From Streptomyces viridiviolaceus (GTDB lineage Bacteria; Actinomycetota; Actinomycetes; Streptomycetales; Streptomycetaceae), in the NCBI RefSeq assembly GCF_014650995.1, contig NZ_BMWA01000021.1, positions 95,672 to 159,671 of the forward strand: 64,000 bases of DNA, in the 5' to 3' direction. The notes below the pieces were generated by a model, which saw nothing but the letters and a program-made list of their open reading frames with translations, searched no databases and had not been told where the DNA came from. Within the stretch, counting starts at the first letter, position 1, and each line of letters begins with the position of its first letter. The translations under genes and the position numbers were made by a program. Of the stretch, positions 51,553-62,217 are shown piece after piece.

Positions 51553-52209
51553 TCACTCCCCGCCCCGGGGGGTGACGGGCGCCAGCCACATGCCCACGAT
51601 CGCGTCGACCAGCCCGTCCGCGGCCTCCTTCCAACTGGCGCGCGGAGTGGGACGTCCCTCTGCGAGGGCACGCTCCCGCTCGGCCGCCGTGTGCACGATG
51701 AGGTGGCGGGCCATGTCACCCCGTTCGGCGCGGACCTCGTCGGGCAGCGCGGGCATGCACCGGTTGCGTCCCGCGACGATCTCGCGCAGCGACACGGAGG
51801 CGCGCGACTCATCGACCATGATCTGCCGCAGTGCGGGGTCGGTCATGACCTGGGCGCAGAACCTCGCGTACCAGGTGGGGCTGCCGAGCGCCGCCAGATG
51901 GTCGAACTGCGGCCGCACCAGGCAGTCCACCCAGTCGCGCAGGTCCGTCGAGTCGCCGAGGGCGGCGAGCTGCCGGGCCCGCAGTTCCTCGACCCGCTCC
52001 GAGTGCCGCTGGGCGATGGCCCGGACGAGGTCGGACTTCGTGCCGAAGTGATAGCCGACCGCCGCGTTGTTGCCCTGCCCGGCGGCCTCGCTGACCTGAC
52101 GGTTGGAGACCGCGTACACACCGTGCTCGGCGAACAGCCGTTCGGCCGTGATCAGGATCAGCTCCCGGGTCGCGCTGACCTGTTCCGCCCGTGCCGTCCT
52201 GCCCGCCAT
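51553..52209 (-). CDS. TetR-family transcriptional regulator
   Basis: The protein has about 218 residues. The DNA-binding part reads ILITAERLFAEHGVYAVSNRQVSEAAGQGNNAAVGYHFGTK, where the second helix pair is of the 'NNAAVGYHF' form found in several actinobacterial TetR proteins of the drug-efflux type. It is divergent from the QacA-type MFS gene and probably represses it. The GTGs at 52221 and 52218 are alternative starts. Confidence 0.88.
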   Translation of the reverse strand: MAGRTARAEQVSATRELILITAERLFAEHGVYAVSNRQVSEAAGQGNNAAVGYHFGTKSDLVRAIAQRHSERVEELRARQLAALGDSTDLRDWVDCLVRPQFDHLAALGSPTWYARFCAQVMTDPALRQIMVDESRASVSLREIVAGRNRCMPALPDEVRAERGDMARHLIVHTAAERERALAEGRPTPRASWKEAADGLVDAIVGMWLAPVTPRGGE

Positions 52210-52439
52210 GCTCACCACCACGCGGGACTTCCCTGAGCCCCGCGGCGGCCAGTCCCAGCCTCCGCCGCGGGTGCGCCGCGCAGCGTCGCGTTCCAGTGGA
52301 CGGAAAGCCTACGCAACGGCGCGCCGCGGGCGGCGCGCGGGCCGGTACGCGTACTCCTCGCCCCACCCCTTAGAGTACGTCAAGCGACTGACTTAAAAGT
52401 GGTCGCCGCACGGACCTGCCCTCCTCGAAAGGCACCCCC

Positions 52440-53921
52440 ATGCCCGCTTCACCCGCCGGATCGACCGGCGCCGAGACGCCCGCACCGCCGCGGCCGAACG
52501 CCGTGGTGGCGGTGCTGGCCCTGGCCGGCATCGTCGTCTCGCTGATGCAGACCCTGGTCATCCCGATCGTCCCGGAGCTGCCGGAGCTCCTCGACGCGCC
52601 GGCGTCGGACGCCGCGTGGGCGGTGACCGCCACGCTGCTGGCCGCGGCCGTGGCCACCCCGGTCGTCGGCCGGCTCGGCGACATGGCCGGCAAGCGGCGC
52701 ATGCTGCTGGTCAGCCTGGTGCTGCTGATCTCCGGTTCCGTGGTGTGCGCGCTGAGCGACTCGCTGGTCCCGATGGTCGCCGGCCGGGCCATGCAGGGCC
52801 TGTCCGCCGCCGTGATCCCGCTCGGGATCAGCATCATGCGCGACGAGTTGCCGGCCGAGCGCCTGGCCGGCGCCACCGCCCTGATGAGCGCCTCCCTCGG
52901 GGTGGGCGGCGCGCTCGGCCTGCCCGCCGCCGCGCTGATCGCGGACAACCTCGACTGGCACATGCTGTTCTGGACCTCCGCCGCACTCGGCGCCGTCGCC
53001 CTGGTGCTGGTGCCGCTGCTCGTGCCCGAGTCGACGGTGCGCAGCGGCGGCCGCTTCGACGTGCTCGGCGGCCTCGGCATGGCGACCGGCCTGGTGTGCC
53101 TGCTGCTGGCGATCTCCAAGGGCGCCGACTGGGGCTGGACGAGCGGCACCACGCTCGGCCTGTTCGCCGCGGCCGTGGTGGTCCTCGCGGTGTGGGGCTG
53201 GTGGGAGCTGCGCACCCCGCGGCCGCTGGTGGACCTGCGCACCACCGCCCGCCGCCAGGTGCTGTTCACCAACCTCGCGTCCATCGCCATCGGCTTCTCG
53301 ATGTTCGCGATGTCGCTCGTGCTTCCGCAGCTCCTGCAGTTGCCCGAGGCGACCGGTTACGGTCTGGGGCGCTCCCTGCTGACCGCCGGTCTGGTGATGG
53401 CGCCCTCCGGCCTGGTGATGATGGCCTTCGCCCCGGTGTCCGCGAAGGTCTCCCGGGCGAGGGGGCCGAAGGTGACCCTGATGATCGGCGCCCTGATCGT
53501 GGCGGCCGGCTACGGACTGAACATCGTACTGATGTCGGAGGTCTGGCACCTGGTGCTGGCCTCCTGCGTCATCAGCGCGGGCATCGGCTTCACCTACGGC
53601 GCCATGCCGGCTCTGATCATGGGCGCGGTGCCCGCGAGCGAGACGGCCGCCGCGAACAGCCTCAACACCCTCATGCGGTCCATCGGTACGTCGGTCGCCA
53701 GCGCCGTCGCCGGTGTGGTGCTGGCCCAGATGACCATCGGCCTCGGCGGCTTCGCCCTGCCGTCCGAGAACGCCTTCAAGGTGGTCATGGCCGTCGGCGC
53801 CGGGGCCGCCCTGCTCTCCTTCGTCATCGCCTCCTTCATCCCCCGGCACCGCCCCGCCGCCGCGGTGGCGTCCGCCTCTCCGGCCGCCGGGGCCGAGGCC
53901 GACCCGGCTTCCGTCGGGTGA
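52440..53921 (+). CDS. MFS drug exporter, DHA2 (EmrB/QacA) type, 14 helices
   Basis: The protein has 493 residues and 14 predicted membrane helices. Motif A is GRLGDMAGKRRML, motif B is AGRAMQGLSAAVIPLG, and motif C is GGALGLPAAALIAD, all typical of DHA2 proton/drug antiporters. It should export a lipophilic or cationic toxic compound. It is divergent from a TetR gene. In the intergenic DNA a GTCAAGCGACTGAC element (52379-52392) has an imperfect inverted repeat that may be the TetR site. Confidence 0.9.
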   Translation: MPASPAGSTGAETPAPPRPNAVVAVLALAGIVVSLMQTLVIPIVPELPELLDAPASDAAWAVTATLLAAAVATPVVGRLGDMAGKRRMLLVSLVLLISGSVVCALSDSLVPMVAGRAMQGLSAAVIPLGISIMRDELPAERLAGATALMSASLGVGGALGLPAAALIADNLDWHMLFWTSAALGAVALVLVPLLVPESTVRSGGRFDVLGGLGMATGLVCLLLAISKGADWGWTSGTTLGLFAAAVVVLAVWGWWELRTPRPLVDLRTTARRQVLFTNLASIAIGFSMFAMSLVLPQLLQLPEATGYGLGRSLLTAGLVMAPSGLVMMAFAPVSAKVSRARGPKVTLMIGALIVAAGYGLNIVLMSEVWHLVLASCVISAGIGFTYGAMPALIMGAVPASETAAANSLNTLMRSIGTSVASAVAGVVLAQMTIGLGGFALPSENAFKVVMAVGAGAALLSFVIASFIPRHRPAAAVASASPAAGAEADPASVG

Positions 53922-54018
53922 CGGGCGACGGCGCCGGCCCCCGGCGGGACCGGCGCCGTTCAGGCGAACCTGCCGCGGATCGGGCGTGGTGCCGCGCGGG
54001 TGCGTCGACAACTGACCC

Positions 54019-54999
54019 GTGGAGCTGCCTCTGATCCCTCCCATGCTCGCCACGCCCGGCCGCCTGCCGCCCGCCGCGCAGGACGCCCGGTGGGCGTACG
54101 AGACCAAGCAGGACGGCCAGCGCGTGGTGGTCTACCTGCCCGGCGACGGCCGGGTGGTGCTGCGCGCCCGCTCCGGCCAGGAGATCACGGCCGCGTATCC
54201 GGAGCTGGTACCGCTCGGCACCGTGCTCGGCACCACACCCGCCGTGCTGGACGGAGAGGTGCTGGCCCTGGACGAACAGGGCCGCGCCGACTTCCAGTTG
54301 CTGCAGTCCCGCATGGGCCTGGCGCACGCCCCGGCCCTGGCGGCTCACCGCGCGGCGAAGGTCCCCGTGCACCTGGTGCTGTTCGACGTCATGCACCTGG
54401 ACGGCGCCTCCCTGGTCCGGCTGCCCTACACCCGCCGGCGCGGCCGGCTGGAGGGCCTCGGCCTCGACGGCCCGTCCTGGTCGACGCCGGCCGCGCTGGT
54501 CGGCCACGGCGAACAGGCCCTGCGGGCCACCCGCGAGCACGGCCTGGAGGGCCTGGTGTGCAAGCGGCTGGACTCGGTGTACGAACCGGGAGTGCGCTCC
54601 CGGGCCTGGATCAAGATCCGCAACATGCGCAGCGAGGACGTCGTGGTCGGCGGCTGGCTGCCCGGCAAGGGCCGGCTCACGGGCCTGCCGGGCGCCGTGC
54701 TGGTCGGCCAGCGCGCCGCCGGCCGGCTGCGTTACGTCGGTGGCGTGGGCACCGGCTGGAGCGAGACCGAGCGCACCGAACTGGCAGCGCTGCTGCGGGC
54801 GGCCACGACGGACGTGTGCCCCTTCGACCCGGTGCCGCACGTGCCGGGGGCGCGCTGGGTGGTGCCGCGGCTGGTCGGCGAGGTCCGCTACAGCACCCGC
54901 ACCCGGGAGGGGATGCTGCGCCAGCCGTCCTGGCTGAGGCTGCGCCCGGATCTGGCGCCCGAGGAGTCCTCGGCCGACCTCCCGGACGACATCGTGTAA
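54019..54999 (+). CDS. ATP-dependent DNA ligase (LigC-like)
   Basis: The protein has 326 residues. The adenylated-lysine motif I is YETKQDGQR (KxDG), motif III is LDGEVLALD and VLFDVMHLDG, motif IV is GLEGLVCKRLDS, and motif V is WIKIRN. The C-terminal OB fold follows (VVVGGWLPGKGR). The size fits the small LigC-type ligases of actinobacteria that help repair or end-joining. The GTG start at 54019 lacks a strong ribosome site. A stand-alone LigD phosphoesterase is encoded 8.5 kb upstream. Confidence 0.92.
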   Translation: MELPLIPPMLATPGRLPPAAQDARWAYETKQDGQRVVVYLPGDGRVVLRARSGQEITAAYPELVPLGTVLGTTPAVLDGEVLALDEQGRADFQLLQSRMGLAHAPALAAHRAAKVPVHLVLFDVMHLDGASLVRLPYTRRRGRLEGLGLDGPSWSTPAALVGHGEQALRATREHGLEGLVCKRLDSVYEPGVRSRAWIKIRNMRSEDVVVGGWLPGKGRLTGLPGAVLVGQRAAGRLRYVGGVGTGWSETERTELAALLRAATTDVCPFDPVPHVPGARWVVPRLVGEVRYSTRTREGMLRQPSWLRLRPDLAPEESSADLPDDIV

Positions 55000-55133
55000 C
55001 GCGTGGTCAAGTATTGGGCCGCCCTTCACCGCAGGGACGCCCGTGGCCCTTGGCCCGCAAGTGAACCGACGGGACACTGAACTCCCCTGCCCCGCCCAGC
55101 CGTTGGGCTGCGCCGGACCATGAGGAGGACGCA

Positions 55134-55910
55134 GTGCCGTCGAGCACGTCCAGGACCCGCCGCAGGAGATGGCTCACCGCACCCCTCGGTGCCCTCGCCC
55201 TCGTCGTCGCCTTCCCCGCCACCGCCTTCGCCGCCCCGCCCCCGGCACTGCCCGCCAACGCCGACGCGCTGGAGCGGACGTACCAGCCGGCCTACGACTA
55301 CGACACCGACGGCTGCTACCCCACGCCGGCCATCGGCCCCGACGGAACGGTCAACGGCGGCCTCAACCCGACCGGCGCCCTCAACGGCAACTGCCGGGAC
55401 GCGGCCGACCTGGACAACACCAACGGCTACGCACGCGCCAAGTGCAACAACGGCTGGTGCGCCTACATGTACGGCCTGTACTTCGAGAAGGACCAGGCCC
55501 TGCCCGGCAGCAGTCTCGGCGGCCACCGGCACGACTGGGAGCACGTGGTGGTGTGGGTGCAGAACGGCACCGTCGAGTACGTGTCGACCTCCAACCACGG
55601 CTCGTTCAGCGTGCACGCGAGGTCGGCGGTCCGCTTCGACGGCACGCATCCGAAGATCGTCTACCACAAGGACGGGATCAGCACCCACTGCTTCCGCCCG
55701 GCGACCTCGAACGACGAGCCGCCGGAGAACCACGAGGGCACCTGGCAGTACCCGGCCCTGGTGGGCTGGAACGGCTACCCGGCCGGCCTGCGCGAACGGC
55801 TGAGCGCGTACGACTTCGGCAGCGCCAACTTCGGCCTGAAGGACGGCAGCTTCGCTTCCCACCTGGCCGCGGCCAAGCCCTCCGGGATCCCCTTCGACCC
55901 GAACGCGTGA
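55134..55910 (+). CDS. Secreted NLP (NPP1, necrosis- and ethylene-inducing) family protein
   Basis: The protein has 258 residues. The N-terminus (RTRRRRWLTAPLGALALVVAF) is a Sec signal ending near AFAAPPP. The family heptapeptide appears as LGGHRHDWEHVVVWV, and two cysteines lie in NCRDAAD and KCNNGWCAYM. NLPs bind plant sphingolipids and break plant membranes, or serve other roles in non-pathogens; here the role is unknown. GGAGGACGCA precedes the GTG, and a stem-loop terminator follows. Confidence 0.9.
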   Translation: MPSSTSRTRRRRWLTAPLGALALVVAFPATAFAAPPPALPANADALERTYQPAYDYDTDGCYPTPAIGPDGTVNGGLNPTGALNGNCRDAADLDNTNGYARAKCNNGWCAYMYGLYFEKDQALPGSSLGGHRHDWEHVVVWVQNGTVEYVSTSNHGSFSVHARSAVRFDGTHPKIVYHKDGISTHCFRPATSNDEPPENHEGTWQYPALVGWNGYPAGLRERLSAYDFGSANFGLKDGSFASHLAAAKPSGIPFDPNA

Positions 55911-55915
55911 CCCCG

Positions 55916-55951
55916 CCCGCGGGGGCGTCGCACCGCCGGCGCCCCCGCGGG
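55916..55951 (+). terminator. Terminator of the NLP gene
   Basis: CCCGCGGGGGCG (55916-55927) pairs perfectly with 55940-55951 across 12 bases. It stands just after the NLP stop and 15 bases before the next start. Confidence 0.8.
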
Positions 55952-55966
55952 CACTATCGTGTCCGC

Positions 55967-56902
55967 ATGTCCGTCCCCGAACTGATCCGCATCGTCTCCC
56001 GCGACTCCCCCATGGCCCTCGCCCAAGTGGAGCGCGTGCGGAGCGAGTTGGCGGCCCTCCATCCCGGCGTGCGCACCGAGGTCGTCCCGGTGAGAACGAC
56101 CGGCGACAAGTGGCTCGGCGATCTGTCGCAGGTGGAGGGCAAGGGCGCGTTCACCAAGGAGGTCGACGCCGCGCTGCTGGCCGGCGAGGCCGATCTGGCG
56201 GTGCACTGCGTCAAGGACGTGCCCGCCGACCGGCCACTGCCGGCCGGCACGGTGTTCGCCGCGTTCCTGAAGCGCGACGACATCCGGGACGCCCTCGTCC
56301 ATCCGGGCGGCCTCACGCTCGACGAGCTCCCGGCCGGGGCCCGCGTCGGCACCTCCTCGGTGCGCCGCATCGCCCAACTCGCCGCAACCCACCCGCACCT
56401 GCGGTGCGTGCCGTTCCGCGGCAACGCCAACCGGCGCCTGGCGAAGCTGGCCGCCGGTGAGGCCGACGCCCTGCTGCTGGCGGTCTCGGGCCTGGAGCGC
56501 ATCGGCCGCCGTGACGTGATCAGCGAGGTGCTCTCCACCGAGACGCTGATGCCGCCCATCGGCGCGGGCATCCTCGCCCTGCAGTGCCGGGAGGGCGACA
56601 CCGAGCTCATCGACGCGGTCAGCGGCCTCGGTCACCCCGACACCCATCGGGAGGCCACGGCCGAGCGCATGTTCCTGCACGTCCTGCAGGGGCACTGCAA
56701 CAGCCCGATCGCCGGGTACGCGCGCGTGGACCGCGGCGGGGAACTGTCCCTGCGGGCCTGCGTGTTCACCCCCGACGGCAAGGTCCGGCTGAACGCGCAC
56801 GAGTGGGCCGGCCGGCTCGATCCGGCCACCCTGGGCACGTCGGTCGCCGTGGCGCTGCTGCGTCAGGGCGCCCGCGAGATCATCGACGGCATCGCGCACT
56901 GA
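55967..56902 (+). CDS. hemC: Hydroxymethylbilane synthase (porphobilinogen deaminase)
   Basis: The protein has 311 residues. The family motifs are present: RIVSRDSPMALAQVERV, QVEGKGAFTKEVDAALL, AVHCVKDVP, VGTSSVRRIAQL and RGNANRRLAKL. The cofactor-bearing Cys lies in LQGHCNSPIAGYA, where the usual GGC is GHC. It joins four porphobilinogen units to a linear tetrapyrrole, the precursor of haem and cobalamin. No other hem gene is adjacent. It may be a second copy beside the main hem operon. Confidence 0.92.
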   Translation: MSVPELIRIVSRDSPMALAQVERVRSELAALHPGVRTEVVPVRTTGDKWLGDLSQVEGKGAFTKEVDAALLAGEADLAVHCVKDVPADRPLPAGTVFAAFLKRDDIRDALVHPGGLTLDELPAGARVGTSSVRRIAQLAATHPHLRCVPFRGNANRRLAKLAAGEADALLLAVSGLERIGRRDVISEVLSTETLMPPIGAGILALQCREGDTELIDAVSGLGHPDTHREATAERMFLHVLQGHCNSPIAGYARVDRGGELSLRACVFTPDGKVRLNAHEWAGRLDPATLGTSVAVALLRQGAREIIDGIAH

Positions 56903-56935
56903 GGCGGCGGCACGGCCGCCCGGTCCGGGACCGGA

Positions 56936-57460
56936 TCAGGCGGTGCCCTCCTCCGCCTGGTCCCGCAGGAAGGCGCTCACCTGGTGCGCCAGACCGCCGT
57001 CCCGCCCCGCGCATCCGGGGGCCGCGGCGGCACCCTCGTGCAGGCCGAGGCCGCCGCTCCACAGCCGGCGGTCCGCCCACTCCTCGTCCACCCGCAGCTG
57101 CACCTGGACGTCCACCTGGCCGAGGCTGGCCTCCGCGCCGGCCGCGTAGAGCACGGCGGTGGCCCTGCGCAGCGGATGGACGTCGAAGCCCTCGATGAAC
57201 TGCGAGTTGCGCCAGTCGAGGAACGCGCTCTCCCCGTCGGGGCCGATCCGCACGTCGATCTGCCCGTCCTCCAGGTGGATGCCGAAGTGCCGGGCGCCCC
57301 GGTTCTCGACGGTCACGCGGACACTGAAGTACGTCAGCCCCTCGGCGGCGTCGTCGCGGCCGCGCGGCGGCTCGGCCGGCTCAAGACGGTGTACGCGGAC
57401 CCGCAGACCGGCGTGTTCGTCGTACTCCTGCCAGTCCCCGACCACGTTCGGCTCGTACAC
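56936..57460 (-). CDS. Hypothetical beta-rich protein
   Basis: The product has 174 residues. The central 100 residues are rich in beta strands (LTYFSVRVTVENRGARHFGI, GQIDVRIGP, VDVQVQLRVDEEW), recalling an immunoglobulin-like or DUF4352-type fold. There is no signal peptide. The C-terminus is Ala/Gly-rich and ends QVSAFLRDQAEEGTA. Its function is unknown. The gene shares its upstream region with the SigB-type sigma gene. Confidence 0.65.
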   Translation of the reverse strand: MYEPNVVGDWQEYDEHAGLRVRVHRLEPAEPPRGRDDAAEGLTYFSVRVTVENRGARHFGIHLEDGQIDVRIGPDGESAFLDWRNSQFIEGFDVHPLRRATAVLYAAGAEASLGQVDVQVQLRVDEEWADRRLWSGGLGLHEGAAAAPGCAGRDGGLAHQVSAFLRDQAEEGTA

Positions 57461-57847
57461 GGTGCACCTCTCGACCTCTCGAAGCTGCTTCCTATCTGTG
57501 CGCTCAGTGCACTGTCAAATGAGCAGAATGCGCCATGGCCAGGGACTTCACACCGTTTGATCGCCGATCAAGCGCTGCGCAGGGACTATCCGCCGGCGGA
57601 CCGCGCGACGATCACGGCGGGCGTGCCGCACATCACCTTCGCGCCCCTGTCACGGAGGGCCCATTCCCTGCCGACCGGACAGCAGCCGCACCGCCGTTCG
57701 AGCGGCAGGCCGCTGCCGGTCGTGTAAGAATCCGTACATATGGGTTTGTTTCGGAATATGCGCGACAGGGCATGCCCCTCTCAGCGCTTCGGACAGGAGG
57801 ATGGTGTTCCGTCCCACCCGGCACCCCTGCTGAGGGAGGTGCGCATC
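57461..57847. other. Upstream region of the sigma gene
   Basis: About 390 bp. It is somewhat richer in A+T between 57720 and 57770 than its surroundings. It holds a SigB-like promoter (57722-57747) and the ribosome site GGGAGG before 57848. A plus-strand frame from 57535 has no recognisable product. Confidence 0.5.
57722..57747 (+). promoter_or_regulatory. SigB-like promoter of the sigma gene
   Basis: GTGT (57722-57725), 16 bases, GGGTTT (57742-57747). It departs from GGGTAT by one base. Its place suggests that the sigma factor, or a relative, drives its own gene. Confidence 0.4.
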
Positions 57848-58639
57848 ATGCGTATCGCCAGCAGAACCAAGCCGCACCCGCACGACGACGCCCCCGACAC
57901 GGCCGCCGCGTTCGAACGCCTCGCGCAGCTGCCCGAGGGTCCGGAACGCAAGGCGCTGAGGGACGAGCTGATCCAGGTCTGGCTGCCCATGGCCGAGCGG
58001 ATCGCCGTCCGCTTCCGGGGCCGCGGCGAGAGCCTGGAGGACCTGTACCAGGTGGCGGCCCTCGGACTGGTCAAGGCCGTCGACCACTACGACCCGGAAC
58101 GCGGCCACGCCTTCGAGGCGTACGCCGTGCCCACCGTGACCGGCGAGATCAAGCGGCACTTCCGCGACCACATGTGGACGCTGCACGTGCCGCGCCGGAT
58201 CCAGGACCTGCGCAACCGGGTGCGGCGCGCCGCGAAGGAGCTGGCGCAGACGACGCCGGGGCGCGCCCCCACGGTCGAGGAGATCGCCGCGTACGCGCAC
58301 CTCACCGCGGTCGAGGTCCGCACCGGCATGGAGGCGCTGGAGTGCTTCTCCGCCCTCTCGCTGGAGGCCGAGATGCCCGGCACCGACGGGTACGCCCTCG
58401 GGGACGCGCTCGGCGGCCCCGACCCCGCGTTCGACACCGTCGTCGACCGGGTGGCCGTCCGGCCCTGTCTGGAGGCGCTGCCGGAGCGCGAACGCATGAT
58501 CCTCTACCTGCGCTTCTTCCGGGGGATGACGCAGAGCCGCATAGCGCAGCAGCTCGGCATCTCGCAGATGCACGTCTCCCGGCTGCTCAGCGGCTGCTTC
58601 GCACAGATCCGCGAGGAGATCCTCGCGGAGACCGGCTGA
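57848..58639 (+). CDS. Sigma factor, SigB/SigF/SigG family
   Basis: The protein has 263 residues. Region 2 reads SLEDLYQVAALGLVKAVDHYDPERGHAFEAYAVPTVTGEIKRHFRD, region 3 is APTVEEIAAYAHLTAVEVRTGM, and region 4 is ALPERERMILYLRFFRGMTQSRIAQQLGISQMHVSRLL, all standard for the SigB type. It should guide RNA polymerase to stress or development promoters of the GNNT...GGGTAC kind. The ATG at 57848 follows GGGAGG. No anti-sigma or anti-anti-sigma gene is adjacent, so control must come from elsewhere (candidates in this window are the HATPase proteins). Confidence 0.93.
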   Translation: MRIASRTKPHPHDDAPDTAAAFERLAQLPEGPERKALRDELIQVWLPMAERIAVRFRGRGESLEDLYQVAALGLVKAVDHYDPERGHAFEAYAVPTVTGEIKRHFRDHMWTLHVPRRIQDLRNRVRRAAKELAQTTPGRAPTVEEIAAYAHLTAVEVRTGMEALECFSALSLEAEMPGTDGYALGDALGGPDPAFDTVVDRVAVRPCLEALPERERMILYLRFFRGMTQSRIAQQLGISQMHVSRLLSGCFAQIREEILAETG

Positions 58640-58704
58640 GCCACCCGTCGACGTCCACTCGCCACGGCCCCCGCCGCTTCCCCGCCGCCTCCTCCGCTCC
58701 GGCC

Positions 58705-59025
58705 TCACCGTTCCGGCGGGGCTCCGGGTATCTGGGTCGGGCCGTGCTGGTCCAGGGCGTCCTCCAGCGCGACCCGGATCTCCGCCGGCATCACTCCGGT
58801 GCGCCCCCAGATGAGAATCATCTCCGCCACGTTGCGCAGTTTGATGTTCGTATGCTGGGAAACCTCCTTCAGTACGATCCACCCCTCGTCCGGTGTCAGC
58901 CGCCCGAGTACGACGACCATCCCGATCGCCTGATCGACGACGGCGTGCGAGACGACCGCCTCCTTGAGCTGCCGGACCTGTTCCTGCAGCTCGAATATCT
59001 GGTCCGAGCCCCCGTCCGTGGGCAT
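58705..59025 (-). CDS. ANTAR-domain protein
   Basis: The protein has 106 residues. A short coiled coil (IFELQEQVRQLKEAVVSHAV) leads into the ANTAR helix bundle (VDQAIGMVVVLGRLTPDEGWIVLKEVSQHTNIKLRNVAEMIL), the RNA-binding unit that stops premature transcription end. No sensor domain is attached, so it may act alone or pair with another protein. GGAGGTGACC precedes the ATG. It converges on the sigma gene. Confidence 0.88.
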   Translation of the reverse strand: MPTDGGSDQIFELQEQVRQLKEAVVSHAVVDQAIGMVVVLGRLTPDEGWIVLKEVSQHTNIKLRNVAEMILIWGRTGVMPAEIRVALEDALDQHGPTQIPGAPPER

Positions 59026-59145
59026 GGTCACCTCCGGATCCGGCGCGTCGTGGCCGCTCGTGCCTCTCGGTACTGCTCCGACGCATCCATCGTCGCCACT
59101 CGGCCCGCCGCGTGCCACTGGGCCGTCCGGGGCCGACCGGTCACC

Positions 59146-59169
59146 GTTTCGGTGCCGCGGCCGGGGTAC
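59146..59169 (+). promoter_or_regulatory. SigB-type promoter of the glyoxalase-fold gene
   Basis: GTTT (59146-59149), 14 bases, GGGTAC (59164-59169), an exact fit to GNNT-N14-16-GGGTAC/T. The gene starts at 59253, leaving a leader of about 77 bases. Confidence 0.6.
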
Positions 59170-59252
59170 TCGGCAGGCGCCCCACGCGATTCCGGACGGA
59201 CACTGGTGTGGAACCGGTGGCTGCCGGTGGACGAGATCAGGACGCGACTGCC

Positions 59253-60059
59253 ATGAACCACGACATGACCTCTCCCTCCGGCGCGAAGAGCCGCCTCTCC
59301 ACCCACTCCGTGTTCGGGGCACCCTGCTGGGTCACCCTGACCAGCCGTGATCTGAAGGCCACCGAGGAGTTCTACTCCGCCGTGCTGGGCTGGCAGTGGC
59401 GGCCCGCCCGGCTGGGCGATCACTTCCGGATCGCCCTGGCCGGCGGGGCCCCGGTGGCGGGGATCGCCGCGGTCGCCGCGATGTGGCAGATGGCGGTGGC
59501 GTGGACGCCGTACTTCGCCGTGGCCAGCGCGGACGAGGCCGCCTCCCGGGTGCAGGAGCGCGGCGGCACGGCCGCCGTCGGGCCGATCTCCCTGCCACCC
59601 GGCCGCGCCGCCCTGCTGGCCGACCGGGACGGCGCGACCTTCGGGGTCTGGGAGGGCGAGCTGTTCACCGACTGGGAGACCTGGCGCAACTCCCGGCCGG
59701 CCTTCATCCGGCTGCACACCCGCGACGCCTTCGACGCGGCGATCTTCTACGGCCAGATCTTCGACTGGGCCTCGGACCGTCCCGGATGCTGCGAGGTGGA
59801 GTACGACGGCGACGAGGTGGTCCTGCTCAGCCAGGGCGACGTGGTGGCGCGGATCCTGTCGGGCGCCCTGGAGGCGGCACCCGATCCGACCATCCGGCCG
59901 CACTGGCAGGTGCACTTCGCGGTCGACGACGTCACCGCGTGCGCGCGGGCCGCGGAACTGCACGGCGGCAGTGTCCTGTCCGAGAGCCGCGACGAGGCCG
60001 TCCTCCGCGACGCCGACGGCGCGCAGTTCACGGTGACCGCGCGCGGTCTCGGGCGCTGA
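59253..60059 (+). CDS. VOC (glyoxalase/extradiol-dioxygenase fold) protein
   Basis: The protein has 268 residues built of two related halves: FGAPCWVTLTSRDLKATEEFYSAVLGWQW opens the first, and RPAFIRLHTRDAFDAAIFYGQIFDWAS the second. Such tandem VOC proteins in actinobacteria are poorly studied; some bind antibiotics or small metabolites, and no metal-ligand set can be pinned down here. It has its own SigB-type promoter and ends 10 bp before the stop of the convergent glgX gene. Confidence 0.85.
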   Translation: MNHDMTSPSGAKSRLSTHSVFGAPCWVTLTSRDLKATEEFYSAVLGWQWRPARLGDHFRIALAGGAPVAGIAAVAAMWQMAVAWTPYFAVASADEAASRVQERGGTAAVGPISLPPGRAALLADRDGATFGVWEGELFTDWETWRNSRPAFIRLHTRDAFDAAIFYGQIFDWASDRPGCCEVEYDGDEVVLLSQGDVVARILSGALEAAPDPTIRPHWQVHFAVDDVTACARAAELHGGSVLSESRDEAVLRDADGAQFTVTARGLGR

Positions 60060-60069
60060 ACTCACGGGC

Positions 60070-62213
<2,144 letters not shown>

Positions 62214-62217
<4 letters not shown>

